Shown here in pieces: positions 1 through 8,646 of a stretch of 17,372 bases of DNA (positions are counted from its first letter, which is position 1; each line of letters begins with the position of its first letter). Below the pieces are notes generated by a model. The model was not told where the DNA came from. It saw only the letters and a program-made list of their open reading frames with translations, and did not search any database. A program made the position numbers and the translations under genes. Source of the DNA: CAZCAC01 sp964496575 (lineage in GTDB: Bacteria; Planctomycetota; UBA1135; GCA-002686595); NCBI GenBank assembly GCA_964496575.1, contig CAZCAC010000162.1, positions 1-17,372 on the forward strand, given 5' to 3'.

Positions 1-309
1 GACATCCTCGCGCATTTGGCGCTAGGTGGGGTGTCCGAAATCCCCAGGAAGGTCAGTCGCCGGGGGCTGGGCAGGTGATCGACGGGGCTGAGCCCCCTCC
101 TGCTCAGTTGCCGGAGCCAGAACGCCGAGGTTTTGCAGCGCCCCCTGCCCGCTGCAGCCATCGGGTCAGTCCCGGTCGCCTGCGGCGAACGCTCCGCCCC
201 CATCACCCCTCCCCCAACCGGCCATCTTCACGAGCTTCTCTCTCCGGCGAGCCCAACCCCGGAATCGATCGGGTAGACTGCGCCCCCTTTTCGGTCAGAA
301 GGTACGTCA
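1..309. other. Gene-poor leader region upstream of the ABC-F gene
   Basis: No recognisable gene lies here. One frame is open from base 1 to a TGA at 76-78 and could be the tail of an upstream + strand gene, but its 25 residues match nothing I know. Two small inverted repeats are visible: GGGGC/GCCCC (84-88 and 92-96, loop TGA) and TGCAGCG/CGCTGCA (134-140 and 150-156, 9-nt loop). Neither is followed by a T-tract, so I do not call a terminator. The last 40 bases hold a -10-like hexamer and a Shine-Dalgarno for the next gene. Confidence 0.5.
274..279 (+). promoter_or_regulatory. Putative -10 hexamer (TAGACT) for the ABC-F gene
   Basis: TAGACT lies 30 nt before the GTG start and is followed at once by GCGCCCCC, the same arrangement seen ahead of argS, rph and etfB. 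No convincing -35 hexamer is visible 16-18 nt upstream. A Shine-Dalgarno AGAAGG (297-302) sits 7 nt before the start, so the mRNA would carry a leader of about 24 nt. Confidence 0.4.
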
Positions 310-2238
<1,929 letters not shown>

Positions 2239-2347
2239 TCTCGGCGGAGGTGGATTCGCCGCTCCCAGGGGTGTAGGACGGCTGCCGGAGGGCTGCTACG
2301 GAAGGGGCGCGCTCGCCCAATCCCACTCGAGAATCGGGAGCTCTCCG

Positions 2348-4027
2348 ATGCAGAAAGCGATCATTCCCCTGGCAGCCGCTGCCGCGCTCGCCCTCCACGC
2401 CGCCCCGGGCCAGGCCCAGGGAGCCCTCTACTCCTGGCCCGTGGAGTCCACCGGAACCGTCGCCCCGGCCGGAGACGTCGACGGCGACGGGACGCTCGAC
2501 TTCGCCCGGGGCGAGCCGGGGGAGAGCGCGATCCCCGGGCGGGTGCACCTGTACAGCGGGTTGACCGGCGAGGAGTTGCGGGTCGTGGACGGCCTCCTCC
2601 CGCACGACGACTTCGGACAGACGATGGTCGCGCTGGGCGACGTCGACGCGGACGGCCACGACGACCTCGCCGTGGGCGCGGGGCAGTACGTCTGCGTGAT
2701 CTCGGGGGCGGACGGATCGGTGATCTGGAAGCTCCGCCGGATCTTGCCGGAGCGGTTCACGGGCGCTGTGCGCGGGAGGATCGACGATCTCGATCAGGAC
2801 GGCGTGGACGATCTCCTGGTCCAGGCGTTCGAGGCGTTCCCCGGCGGCTGGATGGGCTGGCTCTTCCGGGGGCACGTGTACGTGCTCTCCGGTGCGAGCG
2901 GCGAAGCGATCCTGCACGTGATGGCCCCGCCCGGAGCCGCGAGCACCTTCGGCCAGGTCGCCATCTCGGCCGGCGACCTCGACTTCGATGGTATCCCCGA
3001 GATCCTGGTCAGCGATCCGGAGTGCGCCTACCGCACGGGTCGGGTCACCGTCCACTCGGGGTTCGACGGGCAGGTGCTCCTCACCATCGACGGTCCCACC
3101 TCCGGCAAGTACTGGTTCGGCACGGCGCTCGCCTCGCTGGGAGACGTCACCGGGGACGGAATCTCCGACTTCGTGATCGCCTCCCCCTGCGACACCATTC
3201 TCGACTACGGTTCGATCGGCCGGGTCAGGTTGCACTCGGGGATGGACGGCGCGACCCTCCTCACCTTCGAGAGCAGCGGCCAGAAGCTTTTCGGGAGGTA
3301 CGTGGCTCCATTCTCCGATCTGGACGGGGACGGCCTCCCTGACATCATGATCAATGAGGGATACTATCACTCAAGCGGCCCGGTCTCTCCGGCAGACCTG
3401 GTCGTCCACTCCAGCGTCACCGGGGAGCGGCTCTACACCGGTCCGGACCAGTCGTTGAGCCCCTGCGCGGTCGTCCCCGACGTGGACGGCAACGGCGCGG
3501 ACGACATCCTCCTCAGTTTCCACTGGCCGGGGTACGAGTCCTACTACTGGGGATACCGCTCGGCCCTGGTGCTCACCGACGTCACTCCACCGTCGGCGGT
3601 CTGGTCGTGCCCGGCGAAGATCACCTCGATGAACTGTGCGCCGTCCATACTCTTCGACGGCGCTCCCAGCCCGACGATGGGTGACGATCTCCTCCTCGTC
3701 GCGACGGGGCTGCCCCTCGGGAGCTTCGGGGCCTTCTTCTGGAGTACCGGTCAGGATCTCACCCCCTTCGCCGGCGGCGCGCTGTGCCTCGCGTCCCCGA
3801 TCTACCGGCTGGCGATCGCCGACTCCTTCCAGGAGCGGTTCTACTGCCACGACGAGGACCGACTCGGCGGCGCGATCCGGTACCGGCTGGACAAGAGCGA
3901 GCTCGCCAACTTCGGTCTCGTCCCCGGCGAGACCTTCTACGTCCAGGCGATCTTCCGCGACGCGGGGTTCGCTCCCCCGAACGACGTCGGCCTCACCAGC
4001 GCGATCGAGTTCTGCGTCTGGCCCTGA
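2348..4027 (+). CDS. Secreted FG-GAP repeat (integrin-alpha-like beta-propeller) protein, 559 aa
   Basis: The protein starts with a Sec signal peptide (hydrophobic, Ala-rich residues 4-20, likely cleavage near GQA|Q at 23/24). Seven FG-GAP type units follow, each with a calcium-loop D-x-D-x-D-G-x-x-D pattern or close variant, near residues 43-51, 98-106, 146-155, 209-217, 266-274, 323-332 and 378-386. Seven copies fit a closed seven-bladed propeller. Residues about 415-559 form a separate C-terminal domain with paired cysteines (C421, C430, C480, C500, C556) and phrases such as GLPLGSFGAFFWSTGQ and GGALCLASPIYRL. I recognise this domain style from exported proteins of Planctomycetota. GGGAG (2336-2340) sits 7 nt before the ATG. 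The role is unknown; extracellular adhesion, ligand binding or calcium-dependent surface display are typical for the fold. No catalytic motif is visible. Confidence 0.88.
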   Translation: MQKAIIPLAAAAALALHAAPGQAQGALYSWPVESTGTVAPAGDVDGDGTLDFARGEPGESAIPGRVHLYSGLTGEELRVVDGLLPHDDFGQTMVALGDVDADGHDDLAVGAGQYVCVISGADGSVIWKLRRILPERFTGAVRGRIDDLDQDGVDDLLVQAFEAFPGGWMGWLFRGHVYVLSGASGEAILHVMAPPGAASTFGQVAISAGDLDFDGIPEILVSDPECAYRTGRVTVHSGFDGQVLLTIDGPTSGKYWFGTALASLGDVTGDGISDFVIASPCDTILDYGSIGRVRLHSGMDGATLLTFESSGQKLFGRYVAPFSDLDGDGLPDIMINEGYYHSSGPVSPADLVVHSSVTGERLYTGPDQSLSPCAVVPDVDGNGADDILLSFHWPGYESYYWGYRSALVLTDVTPPSAVWSCPAKITSMNCAPSILFDGAPSPTMGDDLLLVATGLPLGSFGAFFWSTGQDLTPFAGGALCLASPIYRLAIADSFQERFYCHDEDRLGGAIRYRLDKSELANFGLVPGETFYVQAIFRDAGFAPPNDVGLTSAIEFCVWP

Positions 4028-4051
4028 CGAGAAGCGCGTCGCCGGACTTCG

Positions 4052-4057
4052 TAGGCT
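4052..4057 (+). promoter_or_regulatory. Putative -10 hexamer (TAGGCT) for a leaderless C39-like gene
   Basis: TAGGCT ends 6 nt before the ATG at 4064, the distance at which transcription normally begins, and no Shine-Dalgarno is visible upstream. The site lies in the 36-nt gap after the FG-GAP gene. No -35 element is evident. Read-through from the FG-GAP gene is the alternative. Confidence 0.3.
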
Positions 4058-4063
4058 TGGCGC

Positions 4064-5110
4064 ATGAGAAGTCCGAGCCTCACCGTCGCGGCAGTCGGGT
4101 CGCTCCTGCTGGTCTCCTGCGCGACGCCACCGGTCACGCCAACCGGCGGCCCACACCTCACCGTCCCCGTCGAGATCCCCGACGACCCGCTGGTGGCGGG
4201 TGAGCACTGGACCTCGGAGTGGCTGGCCACGCCGTTTCCCTTTCACGAGCTCCTGCCCTCGTGGAACGTCGACCTGCCCGAGGGTGCGGCCTTCCGCGTC
4301 GAGGTACAGGTGGCCGACACGGCGCCCGGGAGCGCCTCCCCGTGGCTCGACCTCGGCGGCTGGGGCACCTGGCCGGAGGCGGAGCGAGGCGCGACCGAGC
4401 TCGAGGGGGGACGCGTCGCGACCGACATCGTGGAGCTGGAGGAGCCCCGGACTCGCTGGCGCTGGCGGGTCCTGACGCGAGAGGCGGAGGGACGGGAAGC
4501 CCCCCGCGTCCGAAGTTTCCACGCCTGCTTCTCGAATCGGGAACGACTGGAGAGCCTCGCGTCCGGCCCCGAGCCCGAGGCGGCCCGGATCCACCTCGCG
4601 CTGCGCCGCCAGCACGACGAGGCGACGGAGATCGCCCCGCGCATCTGCAGCCCCACCTCGGTCGCGATGGTCCTCGCCTACCGCGGAATCGACCGCCCCA
4701 CGGCGGAGGTCGCGGCGCTGCTCTACGACGCCGAGAACAAGATCTACGGCAACTGGAACCGCGCGGTGCAGGGCGCCTGGCTGCTCGGCGTGTCGGGGTA
4801 CCTGACGCGGGTGGCGACCTGGGCGGAGGCGGCGCGCTTCGTGGCGGACGGAAAGCCGCTGGTCGCCTCGATCGGCGTGAAGGAGGGTCAGCTCACCGGC
4901 GCTCCGTACCCGCAGACCGCCGGGCACCTCGTCGTCCTCTGCGGCTTCGACGGCGAGGGGCGGGCGATCGTGATGGACCCGGCGGTCCCGGTCGGGGACG
5001 AGGAGCCGCGCCTCTACTCCCTCGCGGAGCTGGAGACGGTGTGGCTGCAGCGGGGCGGATTCGCCTACGTCCTGGGGGCGGATGAGGTGGCCGCCCCATC
5101 GAAGCGCTGA
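4064..5110 (+). CDS. C39-like cysteine peptidase lipoprotein, 348 aa
   Basis: A lipoprotein signal (hydrophobic residues 7-17) ends in the lipobox LVSC with Cys19 as the lipidated residue, so the product should be anchored in a membrane facing the periplasm or outside. Residues about 45-155 form a beta-rich domain of unknown function with many Trp and Arg residues. Residues about 170-340 form a papain-like peptidase domain of the C39_2 type: the candidate catalytic residues are Cys195 (RICSPTSVAM), His288 (AGHLVVLCGF) and Asp305 (VMDPAV), in the expected order and spacing. Unlike bacteriocin-exporter C39 domains it is not fused to an ABC transporter, so it is more likely a free-standing peptidase or transpeptidase; its substrate is unknown. 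The gene follows the FG-GAP gene by 36 nt. Peptidase family is fairly sure, function is not. Confidence 0.82.
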   Translation: MRSPSLTVAAVGSLLLVSCATPPVTPTGGPHLTVPVEIPDDPLVAGEHWTSEWLATPFPFHELLPSWNVDLPEGAAFRVEVQVADTAPGSASPWLDLGGWGTWPEAERGATELEGGRVATDIVELEEPRTRWRWRVLTREAEGREAPRVRSFHACFSNRERLESLASGPEPEAARIHLALRRQHDEATEIAPRICSPTSVAMVLAYRGIDRPTAEVAALLYDAENKIYGNWNRAVQGAWLLGVSGYLTRVATWAEAARFVADGKPLVASIGVKEGQLTGAPYPQTAGHLVVLCGFDGEGRAIVMDPAVPVGDEEPRLYSLAELETVWLQRGGFAYVLGADEVAAPSKR

Positions 5111-5121
5111 CGGCGAACGGC

Positions 5122-5127
5122 TATCCT
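5122..5127 (+). promoter_or_regulatory. Putative -10 hexamer (TATCCT) for argS
   Basis: TATCCT lies 28 nt before the argS ATG and is followed by CTCCCCGCCCC, matching the pattern seen ahead of rph and etfB. A leader of about 22 nt would carry the Shine-Dalgarno GAGGAG at 5147-5152. No clear -35 element is visible. Confidence 0.4.
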
Positions 5128-5155
5128 CTCCCCGCCCCAGAGCGACGAGGAGCCC

Positions 5156-6856
5156 ATGCACCAGTTCACCGAGCCCATCCGCGCCGCGATCTCCAAGCAC
5201 GGCGGAGTCCCCGCCGAGGAGATCCGTATCGAGACGCCTCGCGATCCCGAGATGGGAGATCTCGCCTTTCCCTGCTTCCCCCTGGCCAGGAAGCTGAAGA
5301 AGGCGCCCCCGCAGATCGCGGGCGAGCTCGCCGCGTCGATCAACGCCGAGCTGGAGGGGATCGAGGCGGTCGCGACCGGGCCCTACCTCAACTTCAAGGT
5401 GGATCGAGGCCTGCTGGCCCGGACCATCGTCGGCGAGGTCCTGGAGCGCGGCGCCGAGTTCGGGCACTCGAAGGTGGGCGAGGGGAAGACGGTGGTGCTC
5501 GACCTCTCCTCCCCCAACATCGCCAAGCCGATGTCGATCGCCAACCTGCGCTCGACGGTGATCGGGGCGGCGATCCAGCGGATTCTGGACGCGCAGGGCT
5601 ACCGGACCGTCGGAATCAACCATATCGGCGACTGGGGGATCCAGTTCGGCAAGCTGGTCGTCGCCCTCGATCGCTGGGGCGACACGGTCGACCTCGAGGG
5701 CGATCCGATCCGCTCGCTCCTGAAGGTCTACGTCCGCTACCACGAGGAGGAGGAGAAGGACCCGACGCTGGCCGAGGAGGCGGCGGTGAAGTTCCAGGAG
5801 CTGGAGAGCGGCGTGGAAGGGCCCGTCCGCGAGATGTGGAAGCACCTGACCGAGCTCTCACTGGCCGAGTTCCAGAAGATCTACGACCGGCTGAAGGTCG
5901 AGTTCCAGCAGGTGCGCGGCGAGGCCTTCTACGAGCCCTACCTCGACGCCACCGTCGAGCGGATCGAGGCCGCCGGGGTCACCGAGATGAGCGAGGGGGC
6001 GCTGGTCGTCGACCTCTCCGGCTACGAGAAGAACATGCCCCCCTGCATCCTGCGCAAGACCGACGGGACGACGCTGTACGCGACCCGCGACCTGGCGGCG
6101 GTCTTCCACCGCTGGGAGCAGTTCGAGTTCGAGCGCGCCCTGTACGTGGTCGGCGGGGAGCAGAAGCTGCACTTCCGCCAGCTCAAGGGCGTCCTCTCCC
6201 GCATGGGCCTCGAGTGGGAGCCGCAGGTGGAGCACATCTACTTCGGCATGATGCGCCTGCCCGAGGGGCGGATGGGCGCCCGCAAGGGGCGCGTCGTCTT
6301 CCTCGAGGACGTGCTCGACGCCGCCCGCGACGCGGCGCGCCAGATCATCGAGGAGAAGAACCCCGACCTCGCCGGCGCCGAGCGGATCGCCGAGGAGGTC
6401 GGCGTCGGGGCAGTGGTCTTCAACGACCTCCAGCGGGAGCGGATCAAGGACATCGAGTTCGTGCTGGAGAAGGTGGTCTCCTTCGAGGGCGACACCGGTC
6501 CGTACGTCCAGTACACCCACGCCCGCCTCGCCTCGATCGAGCGGAAGGCCGCGGCCGCCGGCGAGGGGACCGCCGAGCCCGACTGGAGCGCCCTGGCGGA
6601 GGCCGACCAGGTCCTGCTCGCCCTGGGCCGCTACCCCGAGGTGATCCGGAGCGCCGGGGCCCACGCCGAGCCCTCCGAGGTGATTACCTGGCTCTTGGCC
6701 CTTTGTCGGGACATCTCCAACTGGTACACCCACTACCGCGTCCTGGGTCAGGAGCCCGGGGTGACCTCCGCTCGACTGGCCCTGGTCCGCGCCGCCCGTC
6801 TCACCATCGGGAGCGCCCTGGGGCTGATCGGCGTGGCCGCCCCAGAGGAAATGTGA
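5156..6856 (+). CDS. argS: Arginyl-tRNA synthetase, 566 aa
   Basis: Class I aminoacyl-tRNA synthetase that charges tRNA-Arg with arginine in the cytoplasm. The N-terminal Add-1 domain (about 1-110, with GDLAFPCF at 34-41) is followed by the Rossmann catalytic core starting with LSSPNIAKPM (117-126), then INHIGDWGIQFGKL (from 154), a KMSKS-equivalent loop RMGARKGRVVF, and GDTGPYVQYTHAR. The C-terminal anticodon-binding domain ends in the typical LGLIGVAAPEEM. Length is normal. One oddity: the HIGH signature that follows SSPNIAKPM reads S-I-A-N (127-130, bases 5534-5545) rather than the usual HxGH or SxGH form. All other conserved blocks are intact, so the gene is very probably functional. GAGGAG lies 3 nt before the ATG. 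Identity is certain. Confidence 0.97.
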   Translation: MHQFTEPIRAAISKHGGVPAEEIRIETPRDPEMGDLAFPCFPLARKLKKAPPQIAGELAASINAELEGIEAVATGPYLNFKVDRGLLARTIVGEVLERGAEFGHSKVGEGKTVVLDLSSPNIAKPMSIANLRSTVIGAAIQRILDAQGYRTVGINHIGDWGIQFGKLVVALDRWGDTVDLEGDPIRSLLKVYVRYHEEEEKDPTLAEEAAVKFQELESGVEGPVREMWKHLTELSLAEFQKIYDRLKVEFQQVRGEAFYEPYLDATVERIEAAGVTEMSEGALVVDLSGYEKNMPPCILRKTDGTTLYATRDLAAVFHRWEQFEFERALYVVGGEQKLHFRQLKGVLSRMGLEWEPQVEHIYFGMMRLPEGRMGARKGRVVFLEDVLDAARDAARQIIEEKNPDLAGAERIAEEVGVGAVVFNDLQRERIKDIEFVLEKVVSFEGDTGPYVQYTHARLASIERKAAAAGEGTAEPDWSALAEADQVLLALGRYPEVIRSAGAHAEPSEVITWLLALCRDISNWYTHYRVLGQEPGVTSARLALVRAARLTIGSALGLIGVAAPEEM

Positions 6857-6862
6857 TTTGAC

Positions 6863-6895
6863 CTAAAGACGCTCGTGTTCAGTACCGATCTTTAG
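6863..6895 (+). promoter_or_regulatory. Sigma-28/WhiG-like promoter candidate overlapping a 7-bp inverted repeat, ahead of apt
   Basis: TAAAG (6864-6868) and ACCGATCT (6884-6891) are separated so that TAAA-N16-ACCGAT results, close to the FliA/SigD/WhiG consensus TAAA-N15-GCCGATAA. The second gene of the downstream unit encodes a sigma factor of that family. The same bases also form the inverted repeat CTAAAGA (6863-6869) / TCTTTAG (6889-6895), which could instead be an operator or a weak argS terminator. This is a pattern match only; no other TAAAG with a downstream CCGAT was noticed in the window. Confidence 0.4.
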
Positions 6896-6973
6896 CGACG
6901 ACGCGCCGTCCGCGCTCCGGCCCGGGGAGCTCCCCCCCACCCCGCTCCGGAGAGCCCCAGAGGAGACCTGAAG

Positions 6974-7483
6974 TTGATAGAGAGCCTCATCCGTGACGTC
7001 CAGGACTTCCCCAAGGAGGGGATCCTGTTCAAGGATATCACCCCTCTGCTGCAGAGCGCCGAGGGGCTGAAGGCGGCGATCGACGGTCTGGCGGCGGTGG
7101 TCGATCCGGACAGCTACGACGTCGTCTGCGGAATCGAGTCGCGCGGTTTCATATTCGGCACGGCTCTGGCGCTCCAGCTCGGGAAGGGCTTCATCCCGAT
7201 CCGCAAGCCGGGGAAGCTGCCCTGGAAGACCGAGGCGGAGACGTACGAGCTGGAATACGGCTCCGATACGATCGAGATCCACCAGGACGCAGGAGCCCTG
7301 GGATCTCGCTTCCTGATGGTCGACGACCTGCTCGCGACCGGTGGGACGATGGCGGCGGCACTCTCCCTGGTCCGCCGGATCGGGGCGGAGCCGGTCGCTG
7401 TCGCCTTCGTCGTCGAATTGGGGTTTCTCTCCGGGCGGGAGAAGCTCGGAGACGTCCCGATCCACTCCCTGGTGACCTACTGA
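6974..7483 (+). CDS. apt: Adenine phosphoribosyltransferase, 169 aa
   Basis: Purine salvage enzyme that converts adenine plus PRPP to AMP and pyrophosphate in the cytoplasm. The hallmark PRPP-binding loop is MVDDLLATGGT (115-125). Other family blocks are DFPKEGILFKDITPLL (11-26), GIESRGFIFG (53-62) and RKPGKLPW (77-84). Length matches the family (about 170-180 aa). The start is a TTG preceded by AGGAGA (6961-6966) at 7 nt spacing; the protein then begins IESLIRDVQDFP, which aligns with the usual N-terminus, so TTG is preferred over any later start. The gene is 117 nt after argS and 69 nt before the sigma-factor start, and is probably co-transcribed with the latter. Identity is certain. Confidence 0.97.
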   Translation: MIESLIRDVQDFPKEGILFKDITPLLQSAEGLKAAIDGLAAVVDPDSYDVVCGIESRGFIFGTALALQLGKGFIPIRKPGKLPWKTEAETYELEYGSDTIEIHQDAGALGSRFLMVDDLLATGGTMAAALSLVRRIGAEPVAVAFVVELGFLSGREKLGDVPIHSLVTY

Positions 7484-7552
7484 AATGAGCGGCTCGCGGG
7501 CTCCCCGGAGGCGGTGCCGGGGTCGCCAGGGCTGCGCCACCACCATCACTCG

Positions 7553-8470
7553 ATGAGCTCCAAGAAACCCTCCGAGGGCGCCACGTCACGGTCGCGCAAG
7601 GCGAAGACGACCCGGGCGAAGCGGACCGTGAAGAAATCCAGCACCGCGACGGCGGTGGACACCCCTCCGGAGATCGACGAGGCGACTCCGACCGAGGACC
7701 TATGGGGCCTCTACCAGAAGGCTCGCAAGCGCGGGTCGCGGGGCGCGCTGGCCGTCGAATCACTCCGTAACGTGTTGATGGAGCGGCACTTACCGCTAGT
7801 TCGCTACATCGCCGAGCGCCTCCTGCAGACGCTGCCGAAGTCGATCGAGCTCGACGACCTGGTCAGCGCGGGGCTGTTCGGGCTGATGGACGCGATCCGG
7901 GGTTTCGACCCCGAGCGGGGGATCAAGTTCAAGACCTACTGCTCGACGCGGATCCGCGGCTCGATCCTCGATCAGCTGCGCTCCCAGGACTGGGTCCCGC
8001 GCCTGGTCCGGCTGAAGGCGGGCAAGATCGAGAAGGCGCTGCAGCGGCTGACCGGCGAGTACGGCCGCGAGCCGACCCACGCCGAGCTGGCCGAGGCGCT
8101 GGAGATGGAGCACTCCGAGCTCTCCAAGGAGATGCGGGAGGCGAACGCCAAGGCGATGTTCTCCCTGTCGGAGAAGTGGGAGGACCACGACGACGACAAC
8201 GCGACCGAGAAGGTCGACGTGCTCGAGGACGAGACGGCGACCGACCCCTTCCACGAGCTCAACCGCGCCGACCTCCTGACCTTCATCACCCGCTCCTTGA
8301 CCCACAAGGAGCGCTTCATCATCGAGCAGTACTACCAGGTCGGGCACACCATGCGCGAGATCGGCGAGATGCTCGCCCTGACCGAGAGCCGGGTGTGCCA
8401 GATCCACTCCAACGTGATGGGGCGACTGAAGAGCCTGCTGGGGCAGAAGCAGGGGACGCTGCTGATGTAG
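7553..8470 (+). CDS. FliA/WhiG-family RNA polymerase sigma factor, 305 aa
   Basis: A group 3 sigma-70 family factor that directs RNA polymerase to an alternative promoter class (consensus TAAA-N15-GCCGATAA in FliA and WhiG). Region 2 is intact: HLPLVRYIAERL (79-90), ELDDLVSAGLFGLMDAIRGFDP (99-120) and the family-specific CSTRIRGSILDQLRSQDWVPR block (130-150). Region 3 includes GREPTHAELAEALEM (171-185). Region 4 (about 247-295) has the helix-turn-helix TMREIGEMLALTESRVCQIHSNVMGRL. The N-terminal 35 residues are Lys/Arg/Ser/Thr rich and probably disordered. An in-frame GTG at 7514 would add 13 residues, but its GGAGG (7507-7511) is only 2 nt away, so I prefer ATG 7553 although it lacks a clear Shine-Dalgarno. 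No flagellar, sporulation or anti-sigma gene adjoins it, so the regulon is unknown. Confidence 0.92.
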   Translation: MSSKKPSEGATSRSRKAKTTRAKRTVKKSSTATAVDTPPEIDEATPTEDLWGLYQKARKRGSRGALAVESLRNVLMERHLPLVRYIAERLLQTLPKSIELDDLVSAGLFGLMDAIRGFDPERGIKFKTYCSTRIRGSILDQLRSQDWVPRLVRLKAGKIEKALQRLTGEYGREPTHAELAEALEMEHSELSKEMREANAKAMFSLSEKWEDHDDDNATEKVDVLEDETATDPFHELNRADLLTFITRSLTHKERFIIEQYYQVGHTMREIGEMLALTESRVCQIHSNVMGRLKSLLGQKQGTLLM

Positions 8471-8497
8471 CGCGGGACGCGCTCTCTCGAGGAATAC

Positions 8498-8605
8498 CGC
8501 GGGAATACCGAACCAGGTTCACTTTCACACACTTGCGGCAACGGCGAGGCGCAGCCACGCCGATGCCGCAAGTGTGTGAAAGTGAACCTGGTTCGGTATT
8601 CCGCG
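8498..8605. repeat. Long near-perfect inverted repeat (39-bp arms), REP/MITE-like
   Basis: The arms at 8502-8540 and 8564-8602 are exact reverse complements over 39 bp. The 23-nt centre adds five more pairs (CGGCG 8542-8546 with CGCCG 8558-8562) after one A-A mismatch, leaving an 11-nt loop. Outside, three more pairs form if G8501 is bulged. The terminal GGAATACCG also occurs once more as an 11-bp-period direct copy at 8491-8499. The arms contain an AT-richer core (TTCACTTTCACACAC) unlike the surrounding high-GC DNA. There is no T-tract and no transposase. It lies between the sigma-factor stop and birA and may be a palindromic mobile repeat or a transcription-stopping hairpin. Confidence 0.95.
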
Positions 8606-8634
8606 CTGTGGTTTCTACCCGCGGCCCGGCACGC

Positions 8635-8640
8635 TATCTT
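8635..8640 (+). promoter_or_regulatory. Putative -10 hexamer (TATCTT) for leaderless birA
   Basis: TATCTT ends 6 nt before the GTG start at 8647, with CGCGCC between them and no Shine-Dalgarno upstream. This places the expected transcription start at or beside the G of GTG. The same TATCTTCG string occurs in the etfB promoter candidate. No strong -35 hexamer is visible. Confidence 0.45.
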
Positions 8641-8646
8641 CGCGCC

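Noticed and set aside
1..78. Possible C-terminal tail of an upstream + strand gene ending in TGA at 76-78
   Set aside because: Only 25 codons, no recognisable motif, and open frames of this length are expected by chance here.
84..156. Hairpins GGGGC/GCCCC and TGCAGCG/CGCTGCA as terminators of an upstream gene
   Set aside because: Neither is followed by a T-rich tract on the relevant strand and the stems are short for this GC content.
3371..5845. 824-codon open frame on the - strand
   Set aside because: It spans the FG-GAP, C39-like and argS genes and their gaps, has no recognisable domain, and its composition (Arg, Ala, Gly, Asp, Leu) is typical of antisense shadow frames.
6858..6886. Housekeeping promoter TTGACC with a -10 near 6881-6886
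   Set aside because: The hexamer at 17-18 nt spacing (AGTACC/GTACCG) does not resemble TANNNT; the sigma-28-like reading fits better.
7514..7552. Upstream GTG start for the sigma factor, adding a peptide with four consecutive histidines
   Set aside because: GGAGG is only 2 nt from this GTG and the added residues are not part of the sigma family; the His run comes from a chance CACCACCATCAC string.
8506..8600. Nearly identical peptides (YRTRFTFTHLR...) readable on both strands
   Set aside because: They are a by-product of the inverted repeat being read in both directions, not evidence of a coding sequence.
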